A DNA stretch of 32,283 nt from Bacillota bacterium (GCA_023390815.1 JAEWCC010000010.1:1-32283); one strand, 5' to 3'. Numbered from the stretch's first letter, positions 1 through 6,751 are shown. Notes: generated by a model not told the origin, from the sequence alone. Translations and numbers: made by a program.

Positions 1-21
1 TCTTTCCCCTTTCATCTTCCC

Positions 22-666
22 CTATTGCTGCTGTTTTGCGACGGCGCTCGCGCCGTATGTTTTGCTGAAGTGCCGGACATGCTGCGTAAACAGCGCCTTG
101 GCTTCGTCCAATTGATCGGAATCGTACTTGTAGAATATCAGGAACACCGGCGAGAAGAATTCCACCGCGAGTATATACGGGTCCGTTTCGATAAAGCACC
201 CCGCCTTCATCATCGCACTGAACAACTGCGTTTGATAGCTGATACTGTCGTCGAACGAGAACGCGCGGAAGAGTTTTGCAAGCCGTTCGTTCCGGTACTG
301 CTCGATGGTGAGCATTCTGCGCAGCTTGACGCTGACTTCATCGGTGAAGATGGCTTCAAATACCTGCGCCGAAACCATCGCAAACTGTTCGTCCGTCATG
401 CTTTTATACATATTAACGGTCTTCTCATCCGTTGTAAACTGTCCGTTCTCATCCGTAAACTGCCCCTCCCGGAAATACACCGCGCTGCGGGCGCTGCATT
501 CCGAGATGATCGAATCGAATATATGCTGCTTGTTATGGTAGTGGTTATAAAGCGAGCTTTCCTTAATGCCGACCGCCTGCGCGATATCCCGCATGGATAC
601 GGCGTCGAATCCCTTGACTGAAAACAGGTTCAGCGCCTCGTGCATGATCTTCTCTTTCGTGTTCAT
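22..666 (-). CDS. TetR/AcrR family transcriptional repressor
   Basis: A 214-aa one-component regulator. Residues about 5-55 form a classic TetR N-terminal helix-turn-helix (pattern A-x-x-L-F-S-x-K-G-F-x-A-V-S-M-R-D-I-A, then SSLYNHYHNK). The C-terminal ligand/dimer domain has no recognisable signature, so the inducer is unknown. The ATG at 666 is chosen because GAGGG lies seven bases upstream; an in-frame GTG at 678 would overlap the preceding gene's stop. It is the second gene behind a small membrane protein (stop at 675). The shared promoter at 1102-1130 carries two nearly identical imperfect palindromes of the kind TetR proteins bind, so autorepression is inferred. The fold call is firm; the regulated function is unknown. 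Confidence 0.93.
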   Translation of the reverse strand: MNTKEKIMHEALNLFSVKGFDAVSMRDIAQAVGIKESSLYNHYHNKQHIFDSIISECSARSAVYFREGQFTDENGQFTTDEKTVNMYKSMTDEQFAMVSAQVFEAIFTDEVSVKLRRMLTIEQYRNERLAKLFRAFSFDDSISYQTQLFSAMMKAGCFIETDPYILAVEFFSPVFLIFYKYDSDQLDEAKALFTQHVRHFSKTYGASAVAKQQQ

Positions 667-674
667 CGCAGCCC

Positions 675-1064
675 TCACAGCACATAGGCCACGCGGGACA
701 CTTCAACGGTCAGCACCTGGACTGCGAACAGCGCTGCAATCACCGTAAAGCCGATGCGCCTCGCGGCTTGCTTTTTCAAGAATATGCATACGAGCCCGGT
801 CAGGTAGATCGCGCCGCCCGCGATAGAGCAGATTGCCGATTGCAGGCCATCCATAGCGAACACCGCCTGCTGGGTTGCATACGCGTCGCGTGTCGCCGAA
901 AGCGCGCTGATGGCGGTACCCACCACGATGAACAGCGCGATCAGCCGTCCCCATTTTGTAATCTTGCCGCCGTTTTTCAGCGCCAGTACCGCCATCACGG
1001 CCAAACCAACAACCAGCAATATGGTAACCACCGAAACAACATCTCCAAAATAAAGCCCTAACAT
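675..1064 (-). CDS. Small four-helix membrane protein of unknown function, TetR-controlled
   Basis: A 129-aa very hydrophobic protein with about four transmembrane segments (near residues 5-28, 36-56, 70-95 and 102-125) and no enzyme motif I recognise. The start at 1064 is supported by GTGAGGAG six bases upstream; a longer in-frame start at 1115 falls inside the operator region and is rejected. It is the first gene of a two-gene operon with the TetR regulator and is transcribed from the promoter at 1102-1130. A small membrane protein under its own TetR often takes part in export or tolerance of a small molecule, but here that is inference from context only. No homologous family is claimed. 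Confidence 0.8.
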   Translation of the reverse strand: MLGLYFGDVVSVVTILLVVGLAVMAVLALKNGGKITKWGRLIALFIVVGTAISALSATRDAYATQQAVFAMDGLQSAICSIAGGAIYLTGLVCIFLKKQAARRIGFTVIAALFAVQVLTVEVSRVAYVL

Positions 1065-1082
1065 TTTTATCTCCTCACTTTT

Positions 1083-1130
1083 ACTATCATTTGTTAGTTT
1101 TAGTATAACTATCACTTGTTAGTTTGTCAA
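1083..1130 (-). promoter_or_regulatory. Promoter with two TetR-type operators
   Basis: Read on the minus strand, -35 TTGACA (1125-1130), a 17-base spacer and -10 TATACT (1102-1107) form a near-consensus sigma-A promoter. Two 16-bp imperfect palindromes, ACTAACAAGTGATAGT (1108-1123) and ACTAACAAATGATAGT (1083-1098), differ at one base. The first lies inside the spacer and the second at the expected transcription start, 25 bp (about 2.5 helical turns) apart. This is the expected architecture for repression by the TetR protein encoded at 22-666. Confidence 0.85.
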
Positions 1131-1164
1131 CAGCAATTTCAAATTTTTTTGCCAAAATAAAAGC

Positions 1165-1184
1165 GCCGGGGTTTTAATCCCGGC
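1165..1184 (-). terminator. Probable intrinsic terminator
   Basis: GCCGGG and CCCGGC arms (1165-1170, 1179-1184) enclose an 8-base loop. On the minus strand they are followed by CGCTTTTATTTT, a U-rich tail. It could end transcripts from ohr. A second copy of the same hairpin lies at 1346-1367. Confidence 0.6.
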
Positions 1185-1210
1185 ACCAGGCTGTCGATAA
1201 AGCCTATCAT

Positions 1211-1321
1211 GCCTCCCTCAGACGAGGGAGGTGGCGCGAAGCGCCGGAGGGAGTGACCATTTCAAGCCAATATCTCTCCCCCAGTCACCTATCGGTGACA
1301 GCCCCCTCGTCAGAGGGGGCC
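1211..1321. repeat. BIME/MITE-like compound palindromic element
   Basis: Four hairpins lie in a row: CCTCCCTC/GAGGGAGG (1212-1231), GGCGC/GCGCC (1233-1245), GTCACC/GGTGAC (1284-1299) and GCCCCCT/AGGGGGC (1301-1320). The left half (1211-1258) and the reverse complement of the right half (1273-1321) share the same order: a C-rich hairpin, a second small hairpin, then GGAGGGAG/GGGGGAGAG. The element is therefore an imperfect long inverted repeat built from hairpin-bearing halves. No coding frame is credible. Similar CCCTC/GAGGG palindromes are common between genes in clostridial genomes. Confidence 0.7.
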
Positions 1322-1345
1322 AATAGAAGGTTCTTTACACTCAGA

Positions 1346-1367
1346 CGCCGGGGTTTTAAGCCCGGCG
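1346..1367. repeat. Second copy of the GCCGGGG-TTTTAA hairpin
   Basis: CGCCGGG (1346-1352) and CCCGGCG (1361-1367) form a 7-bp stem around GTTTTAAG. The core is the same as the hairpin at 1165-1184, with one base changed in the loop region. The copies flank the palindromic element. This copy sits just after the ohr stop codon (minus strand) but lacks a clean U-tract. Confidence 0.5.
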
Positions 1368-1388
1368 CGGGTTTATCCTTGATATACT

Positions 1389-1811
1389 TCAGCGAGGACG
1401 GCCCGTTACCGTAACGGTGATGTTGCCGCGCGTCGCGTGGGAGTACGGGCAAACGGTATGCGCTTCCTGCGCAAGGCTCTCCGCCAGTGCCGCGTCATCG
1501 GTATCCACAATAGCGACCAGCGCAACCTCCAGCTGGAAGTTACCCGCATCGTTGCGCCCAATGCCAACCGTTGCTTGTACATCCGGCGCGGGGATATTCA
1601 ACTTGCGAACGCGGACTGCATGCTGCAACGCGCTGCCAAAGCAAGCGGCATATCCTGCTGCAAAAAGCTGCTCCGGGTTGATGCCTTCCTTCTTATTTCC
1701 GCCCATCTCGACCGGCGTCGCCATTTCAAAATCGATCGGAGTGCCCTCCACACGAACATGACCGTTGCGGCCGCCTGTGGAATATGCTGTAGTTTGATAT
1801 GAAATGTTCAT
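1389..1811 (-). CDS. ohr: Organic hydroperoxide resistance protein (OsmC/Ohr family)
   Basis: A 140-aa thiol peroxidase of normal Ohr length that reduces organic hydroperoxides in the cytoplasm. Both redox cysteines are visible: Cys57 in AAGYAACFGSALQ and Cys121 in CPYSHATRGN. The conserved Arg20 (GRNGHVR) and Glu47 (NPEQLF) that position the reactive cysteine are also present. In characterised Ohr proteins the intramolecular disulphide is re-reduced by dihydrolipoamide-containing proteins. The start at 1811 has AAGGAG eight bases upstream. It is a single-gene unit with its own promoter (1844-1872) and a strong operator-like palindrome. No OhrR (MarR) gene is visible in this window. Confidence 0.95.
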   Translation of the reverse strand: MNISYQTTAYSTGGRNGHVRVEGTPIDFEMATPVEMGGNKKEGINPEQLFAAGYAACFGSALQHAVRVRKLNIPAPDVQATVGIGRNDAGNFQLEVALVAIVDTDDAALAESLAQEAHTVCPYSHATRGNITVTVTGRPR

Positions 1812-1843
1812 GGTTTCATCTCCTTATCGTTATCTGTAGCTGA

Positions 1844-1872
1844 ATTATAGCAAAGATTGTTATAATAATCAA
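1844..1872 (-). promoter_or_regulatory. ohr promoter with overlapping palindromic operator candidate
   Basis: On the minus strand, TTGATT (1867-1872), a 17-base spacer and TATAAT (1844-1849). The segment 1844-1866 is a 23-bp inverted repeat, ATTATA-n-CAA-nnn-TTG-n-TATAAT, with only one mismatched arm pair. It covers the spacer and -10. A peroxide-sensing MarR/OhrR or PerR-type repressor would fit, but the sequence matches no published consensus exactly. Confidence 0.7.
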
Positions 1873-1937
1873 TAATCATTCCGAATAATAATTAAAAATT
1901 TCAATCTCTTCACAGCGAATATTGGGCCAACTGAAAA

Positions 1938-1960
1938 CGCCCGGCGCTTTTCGCCGGGCG
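1938..1960 (-). terminator. Intrinsic terminator of the YtrA/YhfC operon
   Basis: A 9-bp GC stem (CGCCCGGCG 1938-1946 / CGCCGGGCG 1952-1960) with a 5-base loop, followed on the minus strand by GTTTTC. It lies 18 bases beyond the stop of the last operon gene. Confidence 0.85.
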
Positions 1961-1977
1961 ACTCCTGATTGGCTTCC

Positions 1978-2412
1978 TTATTCTCCGCGCAGCTTGGGAG
2001 AGTTGAAGAATACCCCTTCAATCTTCTTGCTGCCCTCTTCGCCTCCGAACGACACCGTAACCAACACGTCCGCAGTCTCGTCTGTGTACTTCGCCTTGTA
2101 AACCACCACCGTGTACGTCACATCGTTCTGGGTGGTGTCCGCCGCCTGAGAAAAGCTCTTGTTCTCATAGGTTCCGATCACCGAAAGCGAATCTACCATG
2201 GTTGCGAAAGCTGCCTCATCGATTCCCTCTTTCAGCTTGTCGCTGAAGTCGCGGCTGAATACGGTGTAGTCATTCTGATTGAGCCCCTGCAGCATGTTTT
2301 CAGCCATGTCGTTTGCGTACGGCACGGCGGCCTCTTTGAGCCCGGCACAGCCCGCGAGAAGCGCTGCAGCCATCAACACTGCCATTACCAGGATTAACCC
2401 TTTCTTTTTCAT
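1978..2412 (-). CDS. DUF3887-type secreted lipoprotein
   Basis: A 144-aa precursor with a lipoprotein signal peptide: KKK, a hydrophobic stretch, and lipobox LLAGC with Cys22 as the lipidated residue. The mature part reads like DUF3887, a small alpha/beta domain often found as a lipoprotein or fused to other extracellular domains (pattern MAENMLQGLNQNDY, then FSDKLKEGI and a D-x-L-x-x-I-G-x-Y segment). Its function is unknown; it should be anchored to the outer face of the membrane. It is the last gene of a four-gene operon. Its ATG overlaps the stop of the YhfC gene by four bases (ATGA), which suggests translational coupling. The domain call is from memory of the pattern. Confidence 0.82.
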   Translation of the reverse strand: MKKKGLILVMAVLMAAALLAGCAGLKEAAVPYANDMAENMLQGLNQNDYTVFSRDFSDKLKEGIDEAAFATMVDSLSVIGTYENKSFSQAADTTQNDVTYTVVVYKAKYTDETADVLVTVSFGGEEGSKKIEGVFFNSPKLRGE

Positions 2413-3161
2413 CCTAAACCTCCTTCTTTATTGAAACCTTCCTGCTTTAGCAGGGGTTTAAATCGTATCGTTACCCACGCGAGCAATGCGGCAAGCACCG
2501 CGTATACGCCTTCCGTCGTCCACATATCAAGCGGTACCCCTGCCATCCTCAGCAGCGGCGCTGCCGCATCCACCAGCGTATGCGCTGCGATAGCAGCCAG
2601 CAGGAACAGTGGCTTGCGCTGCTTCACCGCGTAAAATACCAGCATTGTAAACCCGATATGCATCATCACCGCCAATATGCGCTCCACGCCGCCTACCAGA
2701 AAATAGGAGGCCGGTGTGCCGAGTATTTCGGCGGCATGCTGCCCGCCCAGCACCTGCACAAACGATACCGCATAATTGATCCCGACGAGATAGAAAGCTT
2801 CGATGCCGCCATGCCCCAGCCCGAAAACAAAGGCGTTCTCCCAGCTTAGCATATCGGGCTTTCGCAGGAATTGAATGCCGACGAAGCGTCCGACTTCCTC
2901 AAACAAGCCTGCCGTGAAGGCGAGCAGCAGGATGTACAGTACCGGTTGCGTCATGGTGAAGAGCGTGAACCACGCAGTACCCTGCAGCAGACTCAGCAGC
3001 GGCAATCGGGTCAGTATCTGGAACACGGCGAATACCGCCGCGCCCAGCAGGAACGCGCGCAGCTTTGCGCTGCGCTTTTTAATCATCCAGATTGCGATAG
3101 CGGTAGGCGCGAACAGGCAAATCAGCGCGGAAACCGCCATCCATACCATAGACCATGTCAT
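2409..3161 (-). CDS. YhfC-family intramembrane glutamic protease
   Basis: A 250-aa polytopic membrane protein of the YhfC (DUF2324) family, which is related to CPBP/Abi intramembrane proteases. The putative active-site residues are present: EEVGR (residues 88-92), GLGHGGIEA (114-122), and histidines near 168 and 194 inside predicted helices. About seven transmembrane segments are visible. In the CPBP superfamily the Glu pair and His residues activate water for intramembrane peptide cleavage; some members protect against bacteriocins or process prenylated proteins. The substrate here is unknown. It is the third gene of the operon, 12 bases after the DUF1648 protein and overlapping the lipoprotein gene by four bases. 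The start is supported by AAGGAGGG upstream. Confidence 0.88.
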   Translation of the reverse strand: MTWSMVWMAVSALICLFAPTAIAIWMIKKRSAKLRAFLLGAAVFAVFQILTRLPLLSLLQGTAWFTLFTMTQPVLYILLLAFTAGLFEEVGRFVGIQFLRKPDMLSWENAFVFGLGHGGIEAFYLVGINYAVSFVQVLGGQHAAEILGTPASYFLVGGVERILAVMMHIGFTMLVFYAVKQRKPLFLLAAIAAHTLVDAAAPLLRMAGVPLDMWTTEGVYAVLAALLAWVTIRFKPLLKQEGFNKEGGLG

Positions 3162-3173
3162 AATAATCCCTCC

Positions 3174-4289
3174 TTATTGCAGCAGCAGCGGCACAACATG
3201 AATCAGCACAGCAATCAGCGCGATCAGTCCGACTGCCAGCAGGATAGCCGCAGGACGCCCGAAGTTGATCGTGAAGCCTACGCCGAAGCGCTTCTCCACA
3301 AACAACGCCGGATCATCCTTATTGACGTAGTACATCCCCCACTTCCAGTAGCGGTCGTCGTCGCGGCGGATAACCTCGCCGTCCGCCTTCTTGCCGAGAC
3401 GGACACGGCTGCCGCTCTGCCCGGTGAGCAGCGTAAGTACCAGCGCGCTGACCACCGCCACACCCACTGCGATGATCGAGGCCAACCCGACCGCCGATAT
3501 ATCCACCAGCTGAACAAAGGAGAGCTGCGCTGTCAGGAAGATGAGCAGCATCAGCACAGAGAATCCGACGATCCAGGCCGACCAGCGGTAACGGAATACG
3601 GCGTTTTGCCGCGAGGACACCTGCGGATTGTCAGGGTCCAGCACGGGCGGCGTCCGCAGCATGGACCAATACACAAACGCGAACACCAGCGTTAGCACTG
3701 CCTGCATGGCCGGTCCGAAAAGGATCAGGCCAGGCCCTTTCGCGGCCATATTCGTTACGTTGCCCGCCATATCCGTCTGCTGAACGACCTGATCCGGAAT
3801 CCGGTCGTACATCAATACGCCCAGCAGCACGGTCCCCAGTATGATCACCACATGCAGGGCGAACCACGCAGGCGATACCGCGCGCTTGCCGGAAGCAAAC
3901 CGTGTATCCGCCACCGCTTCGCTGTGCGCCTCCATTTCCCAGCCGAGCCGGGTTTTAAGCGCTTGTACTTGCCGCCAGCGGCGCAGATACATTGCGTAAA
4001 CCGCGATCAGATAAACCATTAGCGAAATTCCCAACAGCATTGCCGAGGTTACTTCCGAAACCACAAACAAAAGCCCAATAAAGGTGGCACTGATCAGCAC
4101 ACCCAACAGCGTGACGATTCTTGCGTACCCTTTGCGCAGCGCCGCAAGCTCTTCATTTCCATGTTGACCCGCCGGAACGCTGACGCCGAAGCAGACCGTC
4201 TTTCTGCCGATGTAGGGCATCGCCGCAAACATCGCGACGATCGGCACAAAACAAACTGCATATGAAACCATGAGCATCCAATTCGTCAT
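3174..4289 (-). CDS. DUF1648 / DUF5808 multi-pass membrane protein
   Basis: A 371-aa membrane protein with about eight hydrophobic segments. The segment around residues 160-190 (RIPDQVVQQTDMAGNVTN) is the DUF1648 signature, the domain also found at the N-terminus of SdpI-type immunity/signalling proteins. The C-terminal stretch with DDDRYWKWGMYYVNKDDP, then VEKRFGVGFTINFGRP, is the DUF5808 pattern. No catalytic residues are evident. The gene starts 12 bases after the GntR regulator, with AGGGGGA upstream of its ATG. Pairing of this architecture with a YtrA-like regulator is common in Bacillota. A role in envelope sensing or peptide immunity is an inference. Confidence 0.86.
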   Translation of the reverse strand: MTNWMLMVSYAVCFVPIVAMFAAMPYIGRKTVCFGVSVPAGQHGNEELAALRKGYARIVTLLGVLISATFIGLLFVVSEVTSAMLLGISLMVYLIAVYAMYLRRWRQVQALKTRLGWEMEAHSEAVADTRFASGKRAVSPAWFALHVVIILGTVLLGVLMYDRIPDQVVQQTDMAGNVTNMAAKGPGLILFGPAMQAVLTLVFAFVYWSMLRTPPVLDPDNPQVSSRQNAVFRYRWSAWIVGFSVLMLLIFLTAQLSFVQLVDISAVGLASIIAVGVAVVSALVLTLLTGQSGSRVRLGKKADGEVIRRDDDRYWKWGMYYVNKDDPALFVEKRFGVGFTINFGRPAAILLAVGLIALIAVLIHVVPLLLQ

Positions 4290-4300
4290 TTTTTATCCCC

Positions 4301-4672
4301 CTATTGATCAAACGCCTTTTCACACAGGCGAAGCCATTGCTCCCGGCTGACGCCCCGGCTGCGCGCAGTGAGCGCGTGCGTCTCCAGTGCTTCCGAGAGC
4401 GCGGCAATGTACGCATCGTTGGCTGAGAATTTCTGCGCCGGGTTAACGATAACGCCTCGGCTGCGGTGCACCGTCAAAAAGCCTTCGTCCTTGAGCTGGT
4501 TGTAGGCTTTGGCCACGGTGTGCAGATTGATGGAGAGATCGGCCGCAAGCTGGCGCACCGAAGGCAGCGGTTCGCCTGGCTGCAGCTCGCCGCGCGCAAT
4601 CCCCGCAACAATCTGCTGCTTGAGCTGCTCGTATATCGGCACATCCCGGGTCATATCCAGCGCAATGATCAT
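4301..4672 (-). CDS. GntR-family regulator, YtrA subfamily
   Basis: A 123-aa protein with a winged-helix GntR domain (residues about 8-75: PIYEQLKQQIVAGIARGELQ, LPSVRQLAADLSIN, VAKAYNQLKDEGF). Only a short C-terminal tail of about 45 residues follows, as in YtrA-type GntR repressors, which have no large ligand domain. Such regulators usually control membrane-transport or envelope genes in their own operon. It is the first gene of the operon. The promoter just upstream overlaps an inverted repeat, GTTATA-N7-TATAAC, at 4690-4708, so autorepression is likely. The start ATG at 4672 has GAGGGG upstream. Confidence 0.93.
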   Translation of the reverse strand: MIIALDMTRDVPIYEQLKQQIVAGIARGELQPGEPLPSVRQLAADLSINLHTVAKAYNQLKDEGFLTVHRSRGVIVNPAQKFSANDAYIAALSEALETHALTARSRGVSREQWLRLCEKAFDQ

Positions 4673-4689
4673 CGTTCAACCCCTCAACT

Positions 4690-4726
4690 GTTATACTTAT
4701 TATATAACAAGCGCTCACAAAGTCAA
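4690..4726 (-). promoter_or_regulatory. Promoter and YtrA-type operator of the four-gene operon
   Basis: On the minus strand, TTGACT (4721-4726), a 16-base spacer and TATAAT (4699-4704). The palindrome GTTATA-N7-TATAAC (4690-4708) covers the -10, which is ideal for repression by the GntR protein encoded directly downstream. Confidence 0.8.
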
Positions 4727-4741
4727 TAGGCGTATAAAAAA

Positions 4742-4764
4742 AGCACCTGATTTTGTCAGATGCT
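4742..4764 (-). terminator. Intrinsic terminator, minus strand
   Basis: AGCACCTGA / TCAGATGCT arms (one mismatch) with loop TTTTG, followed on the minus strand by a run of seven T. Another minus-strand terminator already lies upstream at 4903-4929. The 138 bases between them contain no convincing gene, so this may be a backup terminator or may end a small RNA. Confidence 0.7.
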
Positions 4765-4902
4765 CAGCCGGTTCCGCAGACTGTTCTTGGGCATTCAGCA
4801 GCACGCCGGTAATTGCCTCCGACCGATCGGCCTGTCCGGCGTTCTGTTTTCATGCGTATTCCTATTTTACTGCTTCGATCCCATCCATCTCCTGCGGACG
4901 AA

Positions 4903-4929
4903 AAACCCCGCCTTCATAATGCGGGGTTT
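4903..4929 (-). terminator. Intrinsic terminator after the small-protein genes
   Basis: A 9-bp stem AAACCCCGC / GCGGGGTTT with a 9-base loop; the minus strand ends in TTTTT. It lies about a dozen bases beyond the stop of the 51-aa gene and could work in both directions. Confidence 0.85.
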
Positions 4930-4941
4930 CCCCATAGTTTA

Positions 4942-5097
4942 TCAGGTGTCCTGATGGTCATCCGGCTCCTTTTTGTTCAGCCCGAAGACCGCCCTTGCAC
5001 TTTCCGCCTGCGGATCGTGCTTGATCTTCTTGGAGCGGAACGTTCCGTCTTCCTTCTTTCCGTTGCGCGTGCTCTTCATCTTGTTGCTCTTGCCCAT
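4942..5097 (-). CDS. Small basic protein, 51 aa, function unknown
   Basis: The 51-residue frame starts MGKSNKMKSTRNGKKEDG and ends in KKEPDDHQDT. It is rich in Lys and Asp and lacks Cys, a signal peptide and any membrane helix. A ribosome site GGAG sits seven bases before the ATG, the gene begins 9 bases after the stop of the 48-aa gene, and a strong terminator follows, so it is almost certainly translated. The core KIKHDPQAESARAVFG resembles small uncharacterised clostridial proteins I recall as the CPC_1213 family. That link is a memory match only. Intrinsic disorder and nucleic-acid binding are possible from composition. Function is unknown. Confidence 0.72.
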   Translation of the reverse strand: MGKSNKMKSTRNGKKEDGTFRSKKIKHDPQAESARAVFGLNKKEPDDHQDT

Positions 5098-5106
5098 GTT
5101 TCGCTC

Positions 5107-5253
5107 CTACCGTTTGGTGTTGGGTCCCAGCGCTTCTTTTTGCGTGTTGTGGTTCTGGTTCTGGTTTTCTACCGAACCCACGTTGGCGGTGCTGCGCACG
5201 CGCAGCCGATCCGCAGTAAACTTCACCTTATCCGAGCCTTTTTTCTTTGACAT
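5107..5253 (-). CDS. Small hydrophilic protein, 48 aa, function unknown
   Basis: A 48-residue frame starting MSKKKGSDKVKFTADRLRVR and ending EALGPNTKR, rich in Lys/Arg/Asn/Gln with an NQNQNHN stretch. GAGGTGAT lies five bases before the ATG. It is followed after 9 bases by the 51-aa gene and then a terminator, so the two form a tiny operon, possibly reading on from the lipoprotein gene whose stop is at 5310. The composition recalls minor small acid-soluble spore proteins, but no family signature is recognised, so no function is assigned. Confidence 0.68.
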   Translation of the reverse strand: MSKKKGSDKVKFTADRLRVRSTANVGSVENQNQNHNTQKEALGPNTKR

Positions 5254-5309
5254 ATTGCATCACCTCGGCATTATTATGCCTGACCGATGCGCATTTTATT
5301 GAAAAACTA

Positions 5310-6587
5310 TCAGCCGTAAAGCTTGGTTACCGTGCCGTCTTCCCCGATCTGGTAAAATCGTCCCGCGGCGTTGATGAGCAGCAGGTCTTCGCCGATCGTA
5401 TTGACATAATCGCCGGTCACGGTAGCCAGCTGCTGCGCTTTCGTTCCGTCCAGTGCGACACGATACAGTGTGTCGCCGTCGCCGCGGTTGACGCAGAATA
5501 CGCCGCGTTCGGTCACATTAAGGCCCGTCACCGGCTGCTCGAGCAGCACCTTTTCATCGGTACCGTCAATTGCACAGTTCGTGAGCTTTCCGCCGTTGCT
5601 TTCGTCCTGATAATAAACGCGCCCATTCAGCAGCTGTGCATATCCGCGCGCCGCCATGGGAATCCGTTTTGTGTCGCCGGAAACAAGGTCCCGCATGCAG
5701 AACTCCGCGCTGGCCGTATGGGTATAATACAAAGTCTGGCCATACGCGCCCAGGTCGAAGCATCCGCTCGTCTCAAGCGTCCTGAGTTCGGTGCCGTCCG
5801 CGTTCATCACGACCAGCGAATTGTCCTCGGCCAGCGTGCCGTAAACGAGATTGCCGATCGCGAGCGCAAATACCATCTTTTCTCCGCACACGAGTTCCGG
5901 CTCTCCGCCTGCCAGTTTCACGCGGTAGAGCTCTCCCGTCGCCTGTTTAATGAAAAAGAGATATCCTCCTGCCACATTGATCTGGGACGCGATGCCTTTC
6001 ACGAGCAGTTTGGCGGTACCCGCAGGGGGCAGTGAGTAGATGCCGATCTCGTCGTCCTCAATGCCGATCCGGTATATAACGCCGTCCTTTTCACATACGA
6101 GGCCGCCGTTTTGCAGATTGCCTCCCGTACTGCCAAAGTCGAAAGGCACCTCGCATTCGGCTTCCTTAGAATATGCTTTTCGGGAGCCGTCCGTTATACA
6201 GAGGCGGTAAGCGAGCTTCGCACCGGAAAGACCGGGCTTTTCATCCGTATATGTGCCCAATTGCCCGTCAATCTTAGATATCGTCTTGTAAGTCTCGTCC
6301 GCGTTGTCCCGTCGCTCCAGCGTACATTTGAATTGGGTCACAAAGGGCGCCCAGGTGATCACCACGCCGGAGGAATTGTATTTGGCGATCAGCGTGCCGA
6401 TATCGGGCAGCGGCGCAACCGTTGTCGTAGGTTTTACTGTCTTCGTAGGGGTACTGGAAGCCCTCATCGTGGGTGCGGGGGATAACGCCGACGGCGTACC
6501 GGATGTGGACGCATTCTGTCCGGCGCAGCCTGAAAACAGCATAACCGCGCAAAGCAGCAGGGTGAGTAACCCTTTGGTTTTGAACAT
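5310..6587 (-). CDS. Secreted lipoprotein with DUF5050-type beta-propeller
   Basis: A 425-aa precursor. Residues 1-21 are a lipoprotein signal ending in lipobox FSGC (Cys21). A Ser/Thr/Pro-rich linker (about 25-60) follows, then a fibronectin-III-like region (about 65-150, containing GVVITWAPF and YTDEKPGLSGAKLAYRL). The C-terminal half (about 155-425) is made of repeating W/Y-x-x-x-x-G-x-x-L-Y-R-V/I blades resembling the DUF5050 propeller found in clostridial surface proteins. It is probably attached to the outer membrane face; the ligand is unknown. AAAGGAGA lies just upstream of the ATG, preceded by a stable hairpin (6602-6618). Confidence 0.85.
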   Translation of the reverse strand: MFKTKGLLTLLLCAVMLFSGCAGQNASTSGTPSALSPAPTMRASSTPTKTVKPTTTVAPLPDIGTLIAKYNSSGVVITWAPFVTQFKCTLERRDNADETYKTISKIDGQLGTYTDEKPGLSGAKLAYRLCITDGSRKAYSKEAECEVPFDFGSTGGNLQNGGLVCEKDGVIYRIGIEDDEIGIYSLPPAGTAKLLVKGIASQINVAGGYLFFIKQATGELYRVKLAGGEPELVCGEKMVFALAIGNLVYGTLAEDNSLVVMNADGTELRTLETSGCFDLGAYGQTLYYTHTASAEFCMRDLVSGDTKRIPMAARGYAQLLNGRVYYQDESNGGKLTNCAIDGTDEKVLLEQPVTGLNVTERGVFCVNRGDGDTLYRVALDGTKAQQLATVTGDYVNTIGEDLLLINAAGRFYQIGEDGTVTKLYG

Positions 6588-6601
6588 ACCTGTCTCCTTT
6601 C

Positions 6602-6618
6602 CCGGGCGAAACGCCCGG
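6602..6618 (-). other. Stable hairpin just upstream of the lipoprotein ribosome site
   Basis: CCGGGCG / CGCCCGG with an AAA loop (TTT on the minus strand), ending a few bases before the AAAGGAGA ribosome site of the propeller lipoprotein. No U-tract follows, so it is not a standard terminator. It may stabilise the mRNA 5' end or affect ribosome access. Confidence 0.5.
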
Positions 6619-6751
6619 ACGGGCTCTGGTTCATTGTATGCATATACCAGTCATAACATCCCGGTTACAGTGGTTTTAGAGCCCTGTTGACTATTTTCGA
6701 CCGTTCGAATTTTTCTATACGTGCATAATCCGTGCATCAGCAGCATGCAAA

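Noticed and set aside
2871..3695. A 274-codon plus-strand frame opposite the DUF1648 and YhfC genes
   Set aside because: Composition is Gln/Arg/His-rich antisense noise; the minus-strand genes have motifs and ribosome sites.
4764..4902. Possible small gene or small RNA between two minus-strand terminators
   Set aside because: The only start-containing frame (29 residues from an ATG near 4855) ends in the terminator stem and has a poor ribosome site; no promoter is convincing.
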